This document shows, one piece after another, positions 12,332-19,287 of a stretch of DNA of 21,591 nucleotides (positions are counted from its first letter, which is position 1; the number at the start of each line of letters is the position of its first letter). The position numbers were made by a program, and so were the translations under genes. The notes beneath the pieces were generated by a model, which was not told where the DNA came from, searched no databases, and saw nothing but the letters and a program-made list of their open reading frames with translations. This stretch comes from an uncultured Collinsella sp. (lineage in GTDB: Bacteria; Actinomycetota; Coriobacteriia; Coriobacteriales; Coriobacteriaceae): NCBI GenBank assembly GCA_900547025.1, contig UREZ01000024.1, forward strand, positions 1 to 21,591, read 5' to 3'.

Positions 12332-12910
12332 ATGCCTGAACGCTTGGTTTCGACGACATACTTGGGAAATCTCAACGATCCGTCCTATGAGCTTTTGCTT
12401 CGCCGGAAGTTGGGCGGCGTCTTTGAAGTTGACGAGCTGCTGCTCGATTGGGACCAGGCTGATGTATGCGCGCTTGTGGGCGTGACGGAGCTGGGGCGCA
12501 CGGTCGATGTTCGGCTGGATACTGCCGACGGCGGTCGTCTTGCCGACGGTGACGTGCTCGCTATCGACCACACGGGTGCGGTGCCCGTGGTGGTTGTCGT
12601 ACGTCTGCGCAGCGCCGAGGTTTATTTGGTCGAAGTTGACCGCATGGACCCGATTGCGCTCGCGCATGCGTGCTGGGAGATCGGCAATATGCATACGCCA
12701 CTTTTCCGAGGCGATTCGGACGAGCATACCGTGCGCATGTATACGCCGGTGCAGCCTGTTTTGGGCCGCATGCTCCGGGGCGTCGAGGGCGTTCGGCTCT
12801 CGGTGGTTACCCGTGAACTCGATTCGGACCGGCGCTTTGCGTCGAGTGCGGCGGATGCCGTTGTGAGTATGGCTCCAGACTTTACGATTGTAAAGAAGGC
12901 GCGCGGTTAA
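12332..12910 (+). CDS. UreE-like protein (urease accessory metallochaperone fold)
   Basis: A 192-residue protein that I recognise as related to the nickel chaperone UreE. The N-terminal half has the family pattern LDWDQADVCALVGVTELGRTVDVRL followed by RLADGDVLAIDHTGAVPVVV. The C-terminal half has DPIALAHACWEIGNMHTPLF (GNMH at 118-121, matching GNRH of UreE) and VLGRMLRGVEGVRLSVV. In urease-type UreE the segment before VLxxML carries histidines that bind metal at the dimer interface; here it reads TPVQPVL (138-144) with none, and no His-rich tail is present. The metal role may therefore be lost or altered. No urease genes are in the window. It starts 3 bases after the FKBP stop codon, and its ribosome-binding site (GTCGAGG) overlaps that gene's end. 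Confidence 0.7.
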   Translation: MPERLVSTTYLGNLNDPSYELLLRRKLGGVFEVDELLLDWDQADVCALVGVTELGRTVDVRLDTADGGRLADGDVLAIDHTGAVPVVVVVRLRSAEVYLVEVDRMDPIALAHACWEIGNMHTPLFRGDSDEHTVRMYTPVQPVLGRMLRGVEGVRLSVVTRELDSDRRFASSAADAVVSMAPDFTIVKKARG

Positions 12911-12923
12911 CGTGCGTATAAGT

Positions 12924-12962
12924 AAGACGGACTTTGAGAGGCAACTATTCAAAGTCCGTCTT
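12924..12962. terminator. 14-bp perfect hairpin after the UreE-like gene
   Basis: AAGACGGACTTTGA (12924-12937) and TCAAAGTCCGTCTT (12949-12962) pair perfectly around an 11-base loop. It follows the UreE-like stop codon by 13 bases and precedes the HAD gene. No T-run follows on the + strand, so it is a weak or factor-assisted terminator, or a 5' stem of the HAD mRNA. Confidence 0.55.
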
Positions 12963-12993
12963 GCTGTTGATGAGGTGCTTTGGGGGAAAGCAT

Positions 12994-13791
12994 ATGGGTC
13001 TTGAGGGAATCAAGCTGATCGCCTGCGATTTGGACGGCACGTTGCTGCATCCGGGGGAGCGCGAGCCGCGTTCCGAGGCCTTTGAGCTCATCGATGAGCT
13101 GCATCGTCGCGGCATCGTGTTTATGCCGGCGAGCGGCCGTCAATATGCGAGCTTGCGCTATCTGTTTGCCCCGGTGGCCGATGAGCTCGCCTATGTATGC
13201 GAAAACGGAGCCCTGGTGATGAGCGAGGGACGTGCCGTTGTCAAGCGTTCCATGGAGCGTAGCCTTGCTATGGATATCGCGAATGCCGTGGTTGCATATC
13301 CCCATGCCGACGTGACCCTTTCGTGTGAGGGACACCTCTACACCATGAGCGGCAACGATGCGTTCGTCGACCATTTGCGCTATGAGGTCCACTGCGATGT
13401 GGCGGTGGTCGACCGCCCCGAGGACATCGACGAGGACGTCATTAAGATTGCCTTCCAGACGCCCGAGGTGGATCAGCCGGCGGCCCTGGAGTATTTCGAG
13501 CGCCTCTTTAGCGACCGTGTTGACGTGATGACGTCGGGAACCGAATGGACGGACTTTATCGGTTTCGGTTCGGGCAAGGGCTCCGCGCTTGCCGATTACG
13601 GTCGTGCCCTGGGTATTTCGCCCGATGAGATGATGGCGTTTGGCGACAATGAGAACGATCGCGACATGCTCAACGTCGTGGGCCATCCCTATCTGATGGA
13701 GAGCTGCAACTCCTCTATGCGTGGCATTAACGACCGCGTCCGCTACGTGCGCACGGTCGAAGAAGAGCTGCGTCGTCTACTTGCTGAGTAG
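12994..13791 (+). CDS. Cof-type HAD-IIB family phosphatase
   Basis: A 265-residue cytoplasmic haloacid-dehalogenase-type hydrolase. Motif I is DLDGTLL (nucleophile Asp at about residue 11), motif II is the ASGRQYA stretch near residue 46, motif III is GSGKGSAL near 193, and motif IV is FGDNENDRDML near 214. The cap lies between motifs II and III, as in the Cof/YidA subfamily, which dephosphorylates sugar phosphates and other small phosphoesters; the substrate cannot be inferred. The ATG at 12994 follows GGGGGAAAG. The frame extends upstream through the hairpin but without a ribosome-binding site. It is convergent with the Fur-family gene. Confidence 0.92.
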   Translation: MGLEGIKLIACDLDGTLLHPGEREPRSEAFELIDELHRRGIVFMPASGRQYASLRYLFAPVADELAYVCENGALVMSEGRAVVKRSMERSLAMDIANAVVAYPHADVTLSCEGHLYTMSGNDAFVDHLRYEVHCDVAVVDRPEDIDEDVIKIAFQTPEVDQPAALEYFERLFSDRVDVMTSGTEWTDFIGFGSGKGSALADYGRALGISPDEMMAFGDNENDRDMLNVVGHPYLMESCNSSMRGINDRVRYVRTVEEELRRLLAE

Positions 13792-13808
13792 ACATTTGGG
13801 ACATGTCT
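13790..13808 (+). terminator. Weak hairpin at the end of the HAD gene
   Basis: AGACAT (13790-13795) and ATGTCT (13803-13808) flank a 7-base loop and overlap the HAD stop codon. A TTTTT stretch appears only about 10 bases later. This is a possible weak terminator in the convergent gap (13792-13868). Confidence 0.35.
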
Positions 13809-13868
13809 AGGAATCTACTTTTTGCTGCAAAGTGCGGAAAGGTGGATTTTAAGGCATGTTCCAAACAT

Positions 13869-14249
13869 CTACCGGCAGTCGGGGCAGAGACCCTCGAAGA
13901 TGGTGTAGTGCGACGTGACGTGCCAGCCGATTTGCTCGGACGCTTTGGCGTCGAGCTGGGCATCGAAGGGGAGCGGTACGTCGATGACGCGGCTGCATGA
14001 GGTGCAGATGATATGTGCGTGCGGCTCGATCGTGCGATCGAAACGGCTGCCGCCCGGCGTCTTGATGGAGAGGATCTCGCCGGCGTCGGCCAAGAGATTG
14101 AGGTTGCGGTAGACCGTACCGCGGCTGATTTTGTCATCCTGCGCGCGCACGACGTTGTAGATTTCGTCGGCGGTGGGATGGTTGTAGCTTTGGCGCACGG
14201 CGTCAAGAACCAGCTTTCGCTGCTTGGTATTCCTTCTTTGCACCGCCAT
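13869..14249 (-). CDS. Fur/PerR-family metalloregulator
   Basis: A 126-residue regulator. An N-terminal winged helix (TKQRKLVLDAVRQSYNHPTADEIY, ISRGTVYRNLNLLADAGEI) is followed by the metal-binding dimerisation domain. The structural zinc site has two CxxC pairs: ICTSC and CPDC at the extreme C-terminus. A regulatory-metal motif FDRTIEPHAHIIC is present. The short C-terminus and the spacing around FDRxxxPHxH resemble PerR (peroxide sensor) more than Fur, but the two cannot be separated by eye. The ATG at 14249 follows GAGGCGAGG. It lies 61 bases after the acylphosphatase gene on the same strand. Oxidative-stress control would suit an anaerobe. Confidence 0.88.
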   Translation of the reverse strand: MAVQRRNTKQRKLVLDAVRQSYNHPTADEIYNVVRAQDDKISRGTVYRNLNLLADAGEILSIKTPGGSRFDRTIEPHAHIICTSCSRVIDVPLPFDAQLDAKASEQIGWHVTSHYTIFEGLCPDCR

Positions 14250-14302
14250 GCGCCTCGCCTCTTTTCTATCAACGGTCGTAGGTAAATGATACCGTATTTA
14301 GC

Positions 14303-14317
14303 ACACAATACTAATAA
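14303..14317 (-). promoter_or_regulatory. Possible Per/Fur-type operator upstream of the Fur-family gene
   Basis: On the minus strand TTATTAGTATTGTGT partly matches the PerR-box consensus TTATAATnATTATAA (9 of 14 informative positions). It overlaps the stop codon of the acylphosphatase gene. A -10-like TATCAT (minus strand, near 14285-14290) lies downstream of it. Autoregulation would be typical of the family, but the match is weak. Confidence 0.25.
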
Positions 14318-14721
14318 TGAGGACTGAAACCGTCTTCATTGGCAAGTGGGGCTCGGGCCTGGGCATCTACAAGGCGAAAACGCGTTCCCATGCGCTCGTA
14401 GGAGGCATGAAGTGCCTCGAGATGAGATAGGATGTCTGCCGGAGCTCCCTGTATCTCCATCTCGACTGAGCCGTCTTCCATGTTACGCACCCAGCCGGTG
14501 AGTGCGCGTGCCTGCGCGAGGTTGGTGTTGGTAAAGCGAAAACCAACGCCTTGGACTTGCCCCGCCCAGCGCAGGAAATAACGCAGGGGAGTGTCTTGAG
14601 TGGCCTCGTCGCTTGCAAGCACGGTAAGCCTGCGGCGCAGCTCGAGCTCGACGTTTGACGGTTTTTGAGGCTCTCGACTGCCGCCGGTGACGCTGGAGAA
14701 GAACGTATCGAAGAGGCCCAT
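14311..14721 (-). CDS. Acylphosphatase-domain protein
   Basis: A 136-residue protein. Residues about 47-125 form an acylphosphatase domain: FLRWAGQVQGVGFRFTNTN holds the phosphate loop and catalytic Arg, and ALTGWVRNMEDGSVEMEIQG holds the catalytic Asn. Acylphosphatases hydrolyse carboxyl-phosphate bonds such as acetyl phosphate or 1,3-bisphosphoglycerate. Most are about 90 residues. Here an N-terminal extension of about 45 residues (starting MGLFDTFFSSVTGG) and a short tail are added. It starts 2 bases after the oxidoreductase stop codon, suggesting translational coupling. The upstream frame overlapping that gene is ignored. Confidence 0.85.
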   Translation of the reverse strand: MGLFDTFFSSVTGGSREPQKPSNVELELRRRLTVLASDEATQDTPLRYFLRWAGQVQGVGFRFTNTNLAQARALTGWVRNMEDGSVEMEIQGAPADILSHLEALHASYERMGTRFRLVDAQARAPLANEDGFSPHY

Positions 14722-14723
14722 CG

Positions 14724-15830
14724 CTATGCCTGCTTGCCTGCGTCGGCCGGGAAGGTTATGCCGGCCTGCTGACGCACGGCATCCATGATGCGTAGTGAGA
14801 CGAGCGTGACATCGCGGTAGTGGCCAAGCTCGTGGCGTCCCGCCGGGGTCTCCCAAATCTCTTCCTTGACGTTATCGATGCCGCCGATGGCGGTGATAAA
14901 GTCTGTGAGTTCGTATTCCATGGTGTTGCTCGATTTGGGCAGGTCGAGCACGCGGCCGTTGTCGCCCTGTTCGCGCGGCGCCTCGGTCGCCGAGCCGCGT
15001 ACGACGTCGCCGCGATAGTCGATGCGGACGTTGCGGGGCGTTGACAGATGGTCAATCTGGATAGTGCCACGCTCGCCTTCGATCTGCGAGGGCAGTAGGT
15101 CATTCGTAATTTTGGAGTGCGCGAGCTCGACGGAGATGCGGCCTCCGCCATAGCTGGCGAGGATGGAACCGCAGCCGTCGATGGGGCCGTGCGTGAGCTG
15201 TCGCGTGGTGGGGTCGAGCAGAGTAGTCATGCTCGTAAGGCCGGAGGGCATGCCGAAAATCTCGACCATGGGCTCGACGGCGTAGACGCCAATGTCCATG
15301 AGGGAACCCGATGCCATATTGCAGTCGAAGATATTGGTGGCGCGTCCCGCGAGAATCTCGTTGTAGCGCGAGGAATACTTGCCAAAGCGCAATGAGGCGC
15401 GGCGGATGGGGGCGATCTCGCCCAGGGCGTCCTCGATGGCGTGGAAGGCGGGATCGTGGAGGGGACGCATGGCTTCGAGGGCCACGACACCTGCTGCCTC
15501 GGCAGCGCGGAAGACTTCCAGCGCCTGCGCTTCGGTGGCGCAGAAGGGTTTCTCGACGATGACGTGCTTGCCACCGGCGATGCAGGCAAGGGCCTGCTCG
15601 TAGTGAAGTGCGTTAGGGCTGCCGATATAGACGGCGTCGACGTCGGCGGCTACCGCAAGCTCATCGAGTGACGTAAAGTTTCGCTCACCACCGCGCTCGG
15701 CGGTAAAGGCAGTACCGCGATTGGCGTCGCGTGAAAGCGTGCCCACAAACGCGGCTTGGTCGTTGGCGTTGACGACCTGGATAAAGTCGTCGGTAATCAT
15801 GGATGTGCCGATGGTTGCGATACGCAACAT
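14724..15830 (-). CDS. Gfo/Idh/MocA-family NAD(P)-dependent oxidoreductase
   Basis: A 368-residue dehydrogenase. The N-terminal Rossmann fold begins MLRIATIGTSMITDDFI and includes DVDAVYIGSPNALHYEQAL and the conserved KHVIVEKPF motif, whose Lys contacts cofactor and substrate. The C-terminal alpha/beta domain has GSLMDIGVYAVEPMVEIFG, in which the D-I-G-V-Y segment is typical. Family members oxidise or reduce sugars, inositols and related polyols; the substrate here is unknown. The ATG at 15830 has AAGGGGG upstream; the longer frame to 16031 overlaps the RNase H gene and is not used. The acylphosphatase gene follows immediately. Confidence 0.9.
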   Translation of the reverse strand: MLRIATIGTSMITDDFIQVVNANDQAAFVGTLSRDANRGTAFTAERGGERNFTSLDELAVAADVDAVYIGSPNALHYEQALACIAGGKHVIVEKPFCATEAQALEVFRAAEAAGVVALEAMRPLHDPAFHAIEDALGEIAPIRRASLRFGKYSSRYNEILAGRATNIFDCNMASGSLMDIGVYAVEPMVEIFGMPSGLTSMTTLLDPTTRQLTHGPIDGCGSILASYGGGRISVELAHSKITNDLLPSQIEGERGTIQIDHLSTPRNVRIDYRGDVVRGSATEAPREQGDNGRVLDLPKSSNTMEYELTDFITAIGGIDNVKEEIWETPAGRHELGHYRDVTLVSLRIMDAVRQQAGITFPADAGKQA

Positions 15831-15863
15831 GTGTCCCCCTTGCGTTGTTTGGCTTACAGGACG

Positions 15864-15869
15864 AGTGTA
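15864..15869 (-). promoter_or_regulatory. Possible -10 box for the oxidoreductase gene
   Basis: On the minus strand TACACT in the context GCGCTACACTCG lies about 34 bases before the oxidoreductase start, in the 73-base gap after rnhA. The similar GCGCTACAATGG precedes rnhA (16428-16433). No clear -35 box is seen in either. Confidence 0.3.
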
Positions 15870-15903
15870 GCGCGGGAGGACACAAAAGCGTGCGAAAACG
15901 CCG

Positions 15904-16389
15904 TTACAGGTCGCTCTCGTTAAAGCCGGCGTCGATATCGAGGTTGCTGCCGTCGGCCGCCGTGGTGGCGAGCTCATCGCAGCGCTCGTTGAGCTCGTGA
16001 CCGGCGTGACCCTTAACCCAGATGAACTCAACCTTGTGCTTGCTTTTGGCGGTGAGTAGGCGCTCCCACAGGTCGCGGTTCTTGACGGGTTGCTTGTTGG
16101 CGGTTTTCCATCCGCGCTTTTTCCAGCCGTCGATCCAGTGCTTGTTAAAGGCGTTGACGACGTACTGCGAATCGGAATGGACTTCGACCTCGCAAGGGCG
16201 GTTGAGCGCCTCGAGCGCCACGATAACGGCCATGAGTTCCATGCGGTTGTTGGTGGTCTTGGCGTAGCCGCGCGAAAGCTCGGAGGTGAAGGTCTTGCCG
16301 GCGGGGTTGGTGTATTTGAGCACGGAGCCGTAGCCGCCGCGTCCCGGATTTGATCGGGCCGAGCCGTCGGTGTAGATGATGACCTTCAC
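15904..16389 (-). CDS. rnhA: Ribonuclease HI
   Basis: A 161-residue endonuclease that degrades the RNA strand of RNA-DNA hybrids. The catalytic DEDD residues are in IYTDGSARSNPG (Asp8), NNRMELMAVI (Glu near 51), VHSDSQYVVN (Asp near 73) and the ERCDELA segment (Asp near 137). The handle region IDGWKKRGWKTANKQPVKNRDLW is present, as in E. coli RNase HI. The start is GTG at 16389 with AAGGAA 5-6 bases upstream. The length is standard for the family. Confidence 0.95.
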   Translation of the reverse strand: MKVIIYTDGSARSNPGRGGYGSVLKYTNPAGKTFTSELSRGYAKTTNNRMELMAVIVALEALNRPCEVEVHSDSQYVVNAFNKHWIDGWKKRGWKTANKQPVKNRDLWERLLTAKSKHKVEFIWVKGHAGHELNERCDELATTAADGSNLDIDAGFNESDL

Positions 16390-16427
16390 GGGCTTCCTTT
16401 CGTTGAGTGCATTTCATGTGAGTGACC

Positions 16428-16433
16428 ATTGTA
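16428..16433 (-). promoter_or_regulatory. Possible -10 box for rnhA
   Basis: TACAAT on the minus strand (context GCGCTACAATGG) lies about 40 bases before the rnhA start, in the 99-base gap after the lysR gene. A weak TTGCTG lies 20 bp upstream. The short GC-rich stem GCCCGCCGGGGGC lies between the two. Confidence 0.35.
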
Positions 16434-16488
16434 GCGCCATGCCCGCCGGGGGCCAGCAATCTACGATTTCTACCCCGTCTTCCGACTG

Positions 16489-17391
16489 TTAGTTGGCATG
16501 GATGATGCGGTTGAGCTCGTCGAGGTATTGCTGCAAGAGGAGAGAGGGCTTGCGCTCGTCGTGCATGATGTAGCCAACGTGCATCGTTGGGGCGTCTGCT
16601 AGCGGGATCGATGCCATGCCCCATTGCATTTCATTGGAGAGGACACCGGTCGACAGGGTGTAACCGTTCGACGTGATAAGTAAGTTGGTAAGTGTTCCGC
16701 GGTCCGAGATTCGTATGTTGCGGTCGCAAGGGATATAGCTAAAGGGTTCCTCGGCGTAATAGAAGGAGTTTGAGGTTCCCTGCTCAAAGCTGTAGCGCGT
16801 ATAGGGCGTGAGGTCGGCAAGGGACAGTTGAGGGCGGCGTGCGAGCGGATGGCGTTCGCTGACGAAGACGTGGACCGTCGCGTCGAAGAGGGGATGGAAG
16901 CTTGCGCGGGCATCGGCGAAGGCCTTCTGCAAGACACGGGTATTAAAGTCGTCCAGATAGAGGATGCCGATGTCGCTGCGAAACGCGCGCACGTCGTCGA
17001 TGATCTGCGATGTGGTGGTCTCGCGCATGATGAACTCGAACTTGCTGTCGCGGCAGCGCTCGACTGCGTTGACAAAGGCCTCGACCGAAAAGGCGTAGTG
17101 CTGGGCGGAAATGGCGAGGCGGGCTTGCGGGGTGCCGCCGTCCTCGTAGCGCGCCTCGAGCATGTCGGCCTGCTCCACGACCTGGCGCGCATAGCCTAAA
17201 AGCTCGGTACCGTCGTTGGTGAGCGTGACGCCGCGGCTGGAGCGCGTAAAGATCTCCAGATGGAGCTCCTGCTCGAGGCTTTTGACGGCGTTGGAGATAT
17301 TGGACTGTGCGGTATAGAGGCGCTGCGCTGCGGCGTTAATTGAGCCGGATTCTGCCACGGCGATAAGAAAGCGAAGCTGCTGGAGGGTCAT
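16489..17391 (-). CDS. LysR-family transcriptional regulator
   Basis: A 300-residue regulator with the standard N-terminal winged helix (MTLQQLRFLIAVAESGSINA, then QSNISNAVKSLEQEL and FTRSSRGVTLTNDG) and a C-terminal periplasmic-binding-protein-like effector domain (about residues 90-295). It is divergent from O-acetylhomoserine sulfhydrylase with a 273-base gap, an arrangement typical of LysR regulators and their targets; sulfur amino acid metabolism is therefore the likely target, as for CysB/CysL/MetR types. The effector cannot be inferred from the sequence. The ATG at 17391 has AAAGGA upstream on the minus strand. Confidence 0.93.
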   Translation of the reverse strand: MTLQQLRFLIAVAESGSINAAAQRLYTAQSNISNAVKSLEQELHLEIFTRSSRGVTLTNDGTELLGYARQVVEQADMLEARYEDGGTPQARLAISAQHYAFSVEAFVNAVERCRDSKFEFIMRETTTSQIIDDVRAFRSDIGILYLDDFNTRVLQKAFADARASFHPLFDATVHVFVSERHPLARRPQLSLADLTPYTRYSFEQGTSNSFYYAEEPFSYIPCDRNIRISDRGTLTNLLITSNGYTLSTGVLSNEMQWGMASIPLADAPTMHVGYIMHDERKPSLLLQQYLDELNRIIHAN

Positions 17392-17407
17392 CGGCGCCCG
17401 TCCTTTC

Positions 17408-17430
17408 GATAGCTATCTAAAAAACCGATA
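17408..17430. promoter_or_regulatory. Candidate LysR operator
   Basis: Repeated half-sites GATA (17408-17411), TATC (17414-17417) and GATA (17427-17430) form a perfect palindrome GATAGCTATC and a TATC-N9-GATA dyad. The latter fits the T-N11-A rule for LysR boxes (T17416, A17428). It lies just upstream of the lysR ribosome-binding site and 23 bases before the metY -35 box, a suitable place for autorepression and activation. Confidence 0.4.
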
Positions 17431-17452
17431 ACAGGTTAGCGCTTTTAAGTGA

Positions 17453-17481
17453 TTGACCGAGGGAGACGATGCTCGTACTAT
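17453..17481 (+). promoter_or_regulatory. metY: Promoter of the leader peptide and metY
   Basis: TTGACC (17453-17458) and TACTAT (17476-17481) are separated by the ideal 17 bp. The start should be near 17488, giving a leader of about 175 bases before metY that contains the small ORF at 17550. Confidence 0.65.
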
Positions 17482-17534
17482 TCAAAACACACAAAGGCGG
17501 TAGGTAATTAAGCCGACCACAGAACCGGGATGCG

Positions 17535-17603
17535 AAAGGAGGCCCGCATATGAATTGCTTACCAAGACGAATGCCGGGCTCCTGTTTGCGCCCGTCGGCG
17601 TGA
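17535..17603 (+). CDS. 17-residue leader peptide with two Cys codons (ORF 17550-17603)
   Basis: A perfect ribosome-binding site AAAGGAGG (17535-17542) lies 7 bases before ATG (17550), which opens a short frame MNCLPRRMPGSCLRPSA ending at TGA 17603. The frame has two Cys (third codon and twelfth codon) and a second Met. It sits in the leader of a Cys/Met-pathway gene. The start region and the middle of the ORF also form a hairpin (AGGAGGCCCGCAT, 17538-17550, with ATGCCGGGCTCCT, 17571-17583), so translation and RNA folding would compete. Known Cys-codon leader peptides in Actinobacteria attenuate sulfur-metabolism operons. That it does so here is inference. Confidence 0.5.
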   Translation, partial: KGGPHMNCLPRRMPGSCLRPSA

Positions 17604-17664
17604 TCAGGAGACAGCGACTTACTTCTCTCTTTTTATTTACTTTCGTTCGATCAAGGAGATCATC

Positions 17665-18975
17665 ATGAGCCAGTTCATCAACAACCCCGAGCACACCTTT
17701 GGTTTCGATACCCTGCAGCTTCATGTTGGCCAGGAGAGCGCCGACCCCGCATCCGACTCCCGCGCCGTGCCTATCTACCAGACCACGAGCTATGTGTTCC
17801 GCAACTCCCAGCACGCCGCCGACCGCTTTGGTCTTGCCGACGCCGGTAACATCTACGGCCGTCTGACCAACTCCACCCAGGGCGTCTTTGAGGACCGTAT
17901 CGCCGCACTCGAGGGTGGCGTGGCCGGTCTTGCCGTCGCCTCCGGCGCTGCTGCCATCACCTATACCCTGCAGGCTCTTGCCCAGGCTGGTGACCACGTG
18001 GTGGCTCAGAAGACCATCTACGGTGGTTCCTACAACCTGCTCGAGCATACGCTCTCCCAGTTTGGCGTCGAGACCACGTTTGTCGATGCTCATAACCTGG
18101 AAGAGGTTGAGGGTGCCATCAAGGACAACACCACGGTCATCTATCTCGAGACGCTCGGCAACCCCAACTCTGACATCCCCAACATCGACGCCATCTCCGA
18201 GATCGCCAAGAAGCACGGTCTGCCGGTTGTCGTCGACAACACTTTCGGCACCCCGTATCTGTTCCGTCCGCTGGAGCATGGCGCCAACATCGTTGTCCAC
18301 TCCGCAACCAAGTTCATCGGCGGCCACGGCACCTCGCTGGGCGGTGTGATCGTCGACGGCGGTAACTTCGATTGGAAGGCGAGCGGAAAGTACGCCCAGA
18401 TCGCTGAGCCCAACCCCTCCTACCATGGTGTTTCGTTTGCCGAGGCTGCCGGTCCCGCCGCCTTCGCAACCTATGTCCGCGCCATCCTGCTGCGCGACGA
18501 GGGTGCCTGCATCAGCCCGTTCAACGCCTGGGTCCTGCTCCAGGGCACCGAGACCCTGTCGCTGCGCGTCGACCGCCATGTCGAGAACACCAAGAAGGTC
18601 GTTGAGTTCCTGGTTGGTGACAGCCATGTCGCCAAGGTGAACCACCCGAGCCTGCCTGAGCACCCCGATCACGAGCTTTATCAGAAGTACTTCCCCAACG
18701 GCGGCGCTTCGATCTTCACCTTTGAGATTAAGGGTGGCCAGGAGGCAGCTTGGAAGTTCATCGATCATCTGCAGGTGTTCTCGCTGCTCGCCAACGTGGC
18801 CGACGTCAAGTCGCTCGTCGTGCACCCGGCTACCACCACGCACTCCCAGCTCTCTGCCGAGGAGCTCGCCGAGCAGAACATCACGCCCTCCACGATCCGT
18901 CTTTCCATCGGTACCGAGAACGCCGAGGACATCATTTGGGATCTGAAGCAGGCCTTCGCCGCGCTGGACGAGTAA
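17665..18975 (+). CDS. metY: O-acetylhomoserine sulfhydrylase (aminocarboxypropyltransferase)
   Basis: A 436-residue PLP enzyme of the Cys/Met metabolism family. It joins O-acetylhomoserine with sulfide or methanethiol to give homocysteine or methionine. Landmarks are TLQLHVGQESADPASDSRAV at the N-terminus, YGRLTNSTQ (PLP phosphate contact), ETLGNPNSDIPNI, VVDNTFGTPYLFRP (Asp to the PLP ring) and HSATKFIGGHGTSLGG, in which K216 is the Schiff-base lysine. The C-terminus has the family NVADVKSLVVHPATTTHSQL. The ATG has AAGGAG upstream. Codon use is strongly biased to C- and G-ending codons, suggesting high expression. The gene is divergent from a LysR regulator and preceded by a Cys-containing leader peptide. 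Confidence 0.95.
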   Translation: MSQFINNPEHTFGFDTLQLHVGQESADPASDSRAVPIYQTTSYVFRNSQHAADRFGLADAGNIYGRLTNSTQGVFEDRIAALEGGVAGLAVASGAAAITYTLQALAQAGDHVVAQKTIYGGSYNLLEHTLSQFGVETTFVDAHNLEEVEGAIKDNTTVIYLETLGNPNSDIPNIDAISEIAKKHGLPVVVDNTFGTPYLFRPLEHGANIVVHSATKFIGGHGTSLGGVIVDGGNFDWKASGKYAQIAEPNPSYHGVSFAEAAGPAAFATYVRAILLRDEGACISPFNAWVLLQGTETLSLRVDRHVENTKKVVEFLVGDSHVAKVNHPSLPEHPDHELYQKYFPNGGASIFTFEIKGGQEAAWKFIDHLQVFSLLANVADVKSLVVHPATTTHSQLSAEELAEQNITPSTIRLSIGTENAEDIIWDLKQAFAALDE

Positions 18976-19287
18976 GGCGACTTGTGCAAGGACCCCTTGC
19001 GACTCGATAGGTATAACTGCATAAAATGCCTGCTCAAGGCGCCTGTGCAAGCAATGGTTGCGCAGGCGCCTTTTTTGCATAGGAAGGGCGCTATTACAGG
19101 GTTTTTGGCATGCTTTATGCATTCGAGTTGTGGAAAACTCCTGTTGAGAGGATGTGAGTTTTACGCAATTGACGTGCGCCTTTTGAGTAAAACCGCAGGT
19201 CGCGATTTGCTCGAGGTACTATGCAGCGCGATCGAATCACACGCAGCTCAAACGCAGCAAAAACGCACTACGGAGGTTTCCAGCTAC
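18976..19287. other. metY to secreted-protein intergenic region
   Basis: This 312-base gap holds the strong terminator at 19036-19076. The remaining 210 bases have no convincing promoter: TACTAT at 19217-19222 is a possible -10 box but has no -35 partner. An open frame continuing into the next gene from 18982 crosses the terminator and is not coding. Confidence 0.5.
19036..19076 (+). terminator. Intrinsic terminator of metY
   Basis: AAGGCGCCTGTGCAA pairs with TTGCGCAGGCGCCTT with a single mismatch and a 7-base loop, followed by a run of six or more T. It is the strongest terminator in the window. Confidence 0.95.

Noticed and set aside
12912..13004. 30-codon GTG-started ORF overlapping the start of the HAD gene
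   Set aside because: It is mostly the 14-bp hairpin translated, with a poor ribosome-binding site and no recognisable sequence.
17488..17664. SAM (S-box) or T-box riboswitch before metY
   Set aside because: The conserved core motifs of S-box, SAM-IV and T-box leaders were not found. The small ORF and hairpin explain the structure better.
17482..19122. 546-codon ORF antisense to metY
   Set aside because: Same explanation: a mirror of a highly codon-biased gene. It also runs through the metY promoter and terminator.
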